Program-made: the position numbers and the translations under genes | Notes under the pieces: model-generated | Database searches by the model: none | Told to the model about the DNA's origin: nothing | The model's input: only the letters and a program-made list of their open reading frames with translations | From: Acidobacteriota bacterium | GTDB lineage: Bacteria; Acidobacteriota; Thermoanaerobaculia; Multivoradales; J023 | Length of the DNA: 64,000 nucleotides | Assembly (NCBI GenBank): GCA_029263395.1 | Contig: JAJCXO010000025.1 | Span: 1 to 64,000, forward strand | Reading direction: 5' to 3' | In this document: in pieces, positions 61,882-64,000 of the stretch | Layout: each line of letters opens with the position of its first letter | Position numbering within the stretch: the first letter of the stretch is position 1

Positions 61882-62835
61882 TCAGGCCTGGGCCGCGTCA
61901 GCGGCCGCCTCTTCAAAATAAGAAACGATCATCTCCTGTGCCCGGCGCACATCATCTCCAGGTTCGACGATGCGACCGAAGAGGGTCCGGAAAGTATGTT
62001 GCAGCGCATCGATATCGCGACTCTTCAACAGCTTCACCAACTCCTCGATCACCCTCACCGAGGTTGTACCATAAGCTTCGTTCTTGGCCTCACGCTCGAG
62101 CAGTACAAGGGCAAAAAAGAGTTGATCTGGCAGTTCTTCGCCGGCCTCCAGCACCCGCGACGACAGATCCGTCACCCGGACCCGCCCGGCGGCACTGCTG
62201 TCTCCCGGCACTGTACCAACCGGCACGGTACCAGCCACTGAAGAGACCCCACCGGTGGTGCTAGTTTGCCCGGCCGCAGCCTGACCCGTCGAAACCTGGC
62301 TCGACGCGGCTTGCACGGACGCTGGCTGACCGGACGCTGGCTGACCGGCTGAGACTTGCCCCTGGGCTGGCGGCGCTCCGTCTTGACCAAGTTGCGGCGC
62401 GTCTTTGCGATCGAAGTAGAACGGTAACGAACGCAACTGCTGGGCAAAGCGCGAGAACAGTAGGAAGAGCTCCTTCTCGGAAGAGAAGTTACCGACCAAT
62501 TGGGCGTTCTTGCCGATCTCGATCCCTTCGGTCTCCTGCAGCACAATGCGCGCCTGAGCCTTCTCCTCGAGATGAATCGAGCGCGCCTTCACCTTCCAAG
62601 AGGTGAGGCTACCCTGGACATAACAAGTCTGGGCGCAGCGCACCGATACCGCCTCGACCTCGGCGTTGGACTCGATCCGGATCGAGCCATCCACCGACTC
62701 GATCTCACCGTAGTGACCCGAATTCTGGATTACCAGATTACCCGGCGTCCGCACCGATAGCTGGCCGTGGACATCGATCTGGATCTCGGTGCCGGACGGA
62801 ATGATCATCGTCGGCGAAGTGTCATTTTGTTTCAT
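61882..62835 (-). CDS. Bactofilin-like beta-repeat protein with low-complexity linker
   Basis: The ATG at 62835 is preceded by GGAGG 6 nt upstream; a frame to 62907 extends beyond it without homology. The 317-aa protein has an N-terminal beta-repeat of about 120 residues (SGHYGEIESVDGSIRIES, then AQTCYVQGSLTSWKVKARS) that looks like a right-handed beta-helix as in bactofilins. A linker of about 45 residues is rich in Gln, Ser, Ala and Gly (GQPASGQPASVQAAS). The C-terminal 85 residues are helical (LLEREAKNEAYGTTSVRVI). It may be a cytoskeletal or scaffolding factor for the surface-polysaccharide machinery. The family match is by eye. Confidence 0.6.
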   Translation of the reverse strand: MKQNDTSPTMIIPSGTEIQIDVHGQLSVRTPGNLVIQNSGHYGEIESVDGSIRIESNAEVEAVSVRCAQTCYVQGSLTSWKVKARSIHLEEKAQARIVLQETEGIEIGKNAQLVGNFSSEKELFLLFSRFAQQLRSLPFYFDRKDAPQLGQDGAPPAQGQVSAGQPASGQPASVQAASSQVSTGQAAAGQTSTTGGVSSVAGTVPVGTVPGDSSAAGRVRVTDLSSRVLEAGEELPDQLFFALVLLEREAKNEAYGTTSVRVIEELVKLLKSRDIDALQHTFRTLFGRIVEPGDDVRRAQEMIVSYFEEAAADAAQA

Positions 62836-62894
62836 CGAGGTCCTCCGGTCACGGGCATATCCAGCGACCATCGCGGATGTCGGTCGGTGAGGTC

Positions 62895-62944
62895 TTGGAA
62901 GGGACACGACCTTGGAAGCTGGGCAGTCTTGAAGGTGTGTGGTC
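62895..62944. repeat. Degenerate 17-bp tandem repeat upstream of the bactofilin-like gene
   Basis: Units cttggaagggacacgac (62895-62911), cttggaagctgggcagt (62912-62928) and cttgaaggtgtgtggt (62929-62944) share their first 8 nt and a 16-17-nt period. They lie 60-110 nt upstream of the ATG at 62835. Confidence 0.6.
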
Positions 62945-62979
62945 TGAGAAAGTAGACGTTTGACTCATACTACCCGATG

Positions 62980-63966
62980 TCAGCGGCGCAGAATGCGTGG
63001 CAGAGGCTCGAACCCCCGCGGGTCGGGAGCCTTACGCCCCAGGATCAAGAAGCTCTCCTCGTCGCTCCAGCGATGGTCGAGGATGTAGATGCGTGGATCG
63101 ATCGGTGTAAAATCGCCGCTATCGCCTAAACGGCGTACTTCATAATGCAAGTGCGGATTGGTGCTCCAACCGGTATTGCCGACGGTGGCAATCACATCTC
63201 CCTGTTTCACCTTCTGACCATTGCGCACCTTGATCTCGTCGCAGTGCCCAAACAGGGTGATGAACCGTTCGCCGTTGCGCAACACGACCAGATTGCCATA
63301 TCGGTTCCAGCCGACACTCTGGCGTTGCGGATACCGTCCGGCAAACGCCACTACGCCGTTCGACGGCGCGTAAATCGGCGTGCCTTCGGCAGCCGCTAGA
63401 TCAAGCCCGGCATGGAAGTCGATCTTCTTGGTGAACGGGCTGGTACGGGTACCGAACGGGCTGGTCAGCACAAAGTCACCGCCCCGCAACGGCGAGATCG
63501 ACGGCGTGGTTTCAGCCTGCTCCCGGTGCAGCTCTTCGAAGCTCTCCACTTCGTCGAGAAATGCCGATAACACGCCATGCTGCTCACTGATGCGGGCGTG
63601 CAAGCCATTGCCGCGACGAATCTCGGCGGCGAAAATCGACTGCGGCACCTTGGCCGGCTCGTGCGGATAACCGCCTTTGCCCAGGGAAGAGTCGTCAGAA
63701 AATCCGTAGGCGAGGTAAATCTTCGACATCTCGATGCGCTTGGCGTCGCTCCGCGTCTCGAGCTCTGCCAGCTCGACAACCTTGACCTTCAACCGTTCCC
63801 CTTCGTGCGCCCGCTGCCGAACCAGATCTTCGTATTCACCCATCGCCAAGTAGTTGCCGATGACGGTCGGCGCGATCGCGATCGAGAACAGCACAAAGGC
63901 GACGTAGGATGCGGTCACGAGAACAATCTGAGCAACCTGTTTGCGCGTCAGAAAGAGGTACTTCAC
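62980..63966 (-). CDS. M23-family peptidase, membrane-anchored
   Basis: The 328-aa protein starts with one helix (about residues 10-32) followed by a helical linker. The M23/LytM domain at about 170-290 has the zinc ligands in FHAGLDLA (H-x-x-x-D) and HLHYEVRR (H-x-H), with YGNLVVLRNG between. These enzymes cleave peptidoglycan cross-links or activate amidases. The listed start is a GTG at 63966, but the frame stays open to the window edge (HPHNIRRG), so the true start may be outside. It is the first visible gene of the long minus-strand run. Confidence 0.88.
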   Translation of the reverse strand: MKYLFLTRKQVAQIVLVTASYVAFVLFSIAIAPTVIGNYLAMGEYEDLVRQRAHEGERLKVKVVELAELETRSDAKRIEMSKIYLAYGFSDDSSLGKGGYPHEPAKVPQSIFAAEIRRGNGLHARISEQHGVLSAFLDEVESFEELHREQAETTPSISPLRGGDFVLTSPFGTRTSPFTKKIDFHAGLDLAAAEGTPIYAPSNGVVAFAGRYPQRQSVGWNRYGNLVVLRNGERFITLFGHCDEIKVRNGQKVKQGDVIATVGNTGWSTNPHLHYEVRRLGDSGDFTPIDPRIYILDHRWSDEESFLILGRKAPDPRGFEPLPRILRR

Positions 63967-64000
63967 CCCGCGCCGAATGTTGTGGGGGTGGTATTGGATT

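Noticed and set aside
1-64000. tRNA or rRNA genes and insertion sequences.
   Set aside because: None was recognised by eye. No transposase or integrase motif was found in the coding frames.

Overview
The window is about 64 kb of high-GC bacterial DNA from a Gram-negative organism. The gene set is a mix of secreted proteases, TPR and CHAT proteins, Ser/Thr kinase and FHA signalling, a three-subunit succinate dehydrogenase and a large exopolysaccharide locus. A secreted protease ends in an acidic DGFESG-type tag, which I associate with Acidobacteriota (Thermoanaerobaculia-like lineages). That assignment is an inference from gene content and style; no rRNA gene lies in the window.

Layout. 1-5.7 kb: a partial SDR oxidoreductase, a creatininase-family amidohydrolase, glutamine synthetase (glnA), a flavoprotein that has lost its redox cysteines, and a REC-PATAN response regulator preceded by a 17-bp tandem array built from its own start codon. 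6-8.3 kb: a secreted M12B-like metalloprotease and a non-coding 42-bp repeat array with hairpins. 8.3-18.7 kb: an apparent regulatory and effector module of Ser/Thr kinase-TPR, an overlapping FHA sigma-54 activator, a sigma-54-type promoter, then a small secreted protein and a 1681-aa RHS/YD-repeat protein. 19-21.5 kb: a DUF486-like gene remnant and a secreted subtilase with internal QSSMAILG repeats. 21.5-22.1 kb: a dense regulatory region with a duplicated promoter-plus-palindrome module. 22-27.5 kb: an orphan ABC-type solute-binding lipoprotein overlapping a TPR-CHAT protease, then a small associated protein.

27.9-31.3 kb: sdhCAB. 31.3-33 kb: a lower-GC patch with a strong sigma-70-like promoter, a secreted protein with a 10-cysteine tail, and a membrane-anchored unknown. 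33-36.5 kb: a tandem SLATT (DUF4231-like) membrane protein and a PAS-PAS-GGDEF-EAL protein.

36.5-64 kb: an exopolysaccharide locus. A plus-strand operon carries a GT-C-like membrane protein, a methyltransferase, an OpgC-like protein, Wza-like and Wzz-like export proteins, an ExeA-type ATPase, a CpsD-like protein without a P-loop, a Wzy/WaaL-like polymerase or ligase, two GT4 glycosyltransferases and an SGNH hydrolase. A minus-strand pair encodes an AlgD-type dehydrogenase and a GT4 enzyme. A plus-strand pair encodes asparagine synthase and a cupin. A long minus-strand run encodes an M23 peptidase, a bactofilin-like protein, a second Wzy-like protein, a TPR protein, a second nucleotide-sugar dehydrogenase, a PglF/CapD-like epimerase, another GT and hemF. 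Together these would make, assemble and export a uronic-acid-containing polymer. I see no flippase and no initiating phosphoglycosyl transferase.

A recurring trait is short perfect or near-perfect tandem duplication exactly at gene ends (start codons, stop codons or Shine-Dalgarno junctions), seen at seven or more places. The most interesting candidates for undescribed biology are the kinase/FHA-EBP/sigma-54/RHS module, the solute-binding-protein/TPR-CHAT pair with its duplicated operator region, and the Cys-tail secreted protein.
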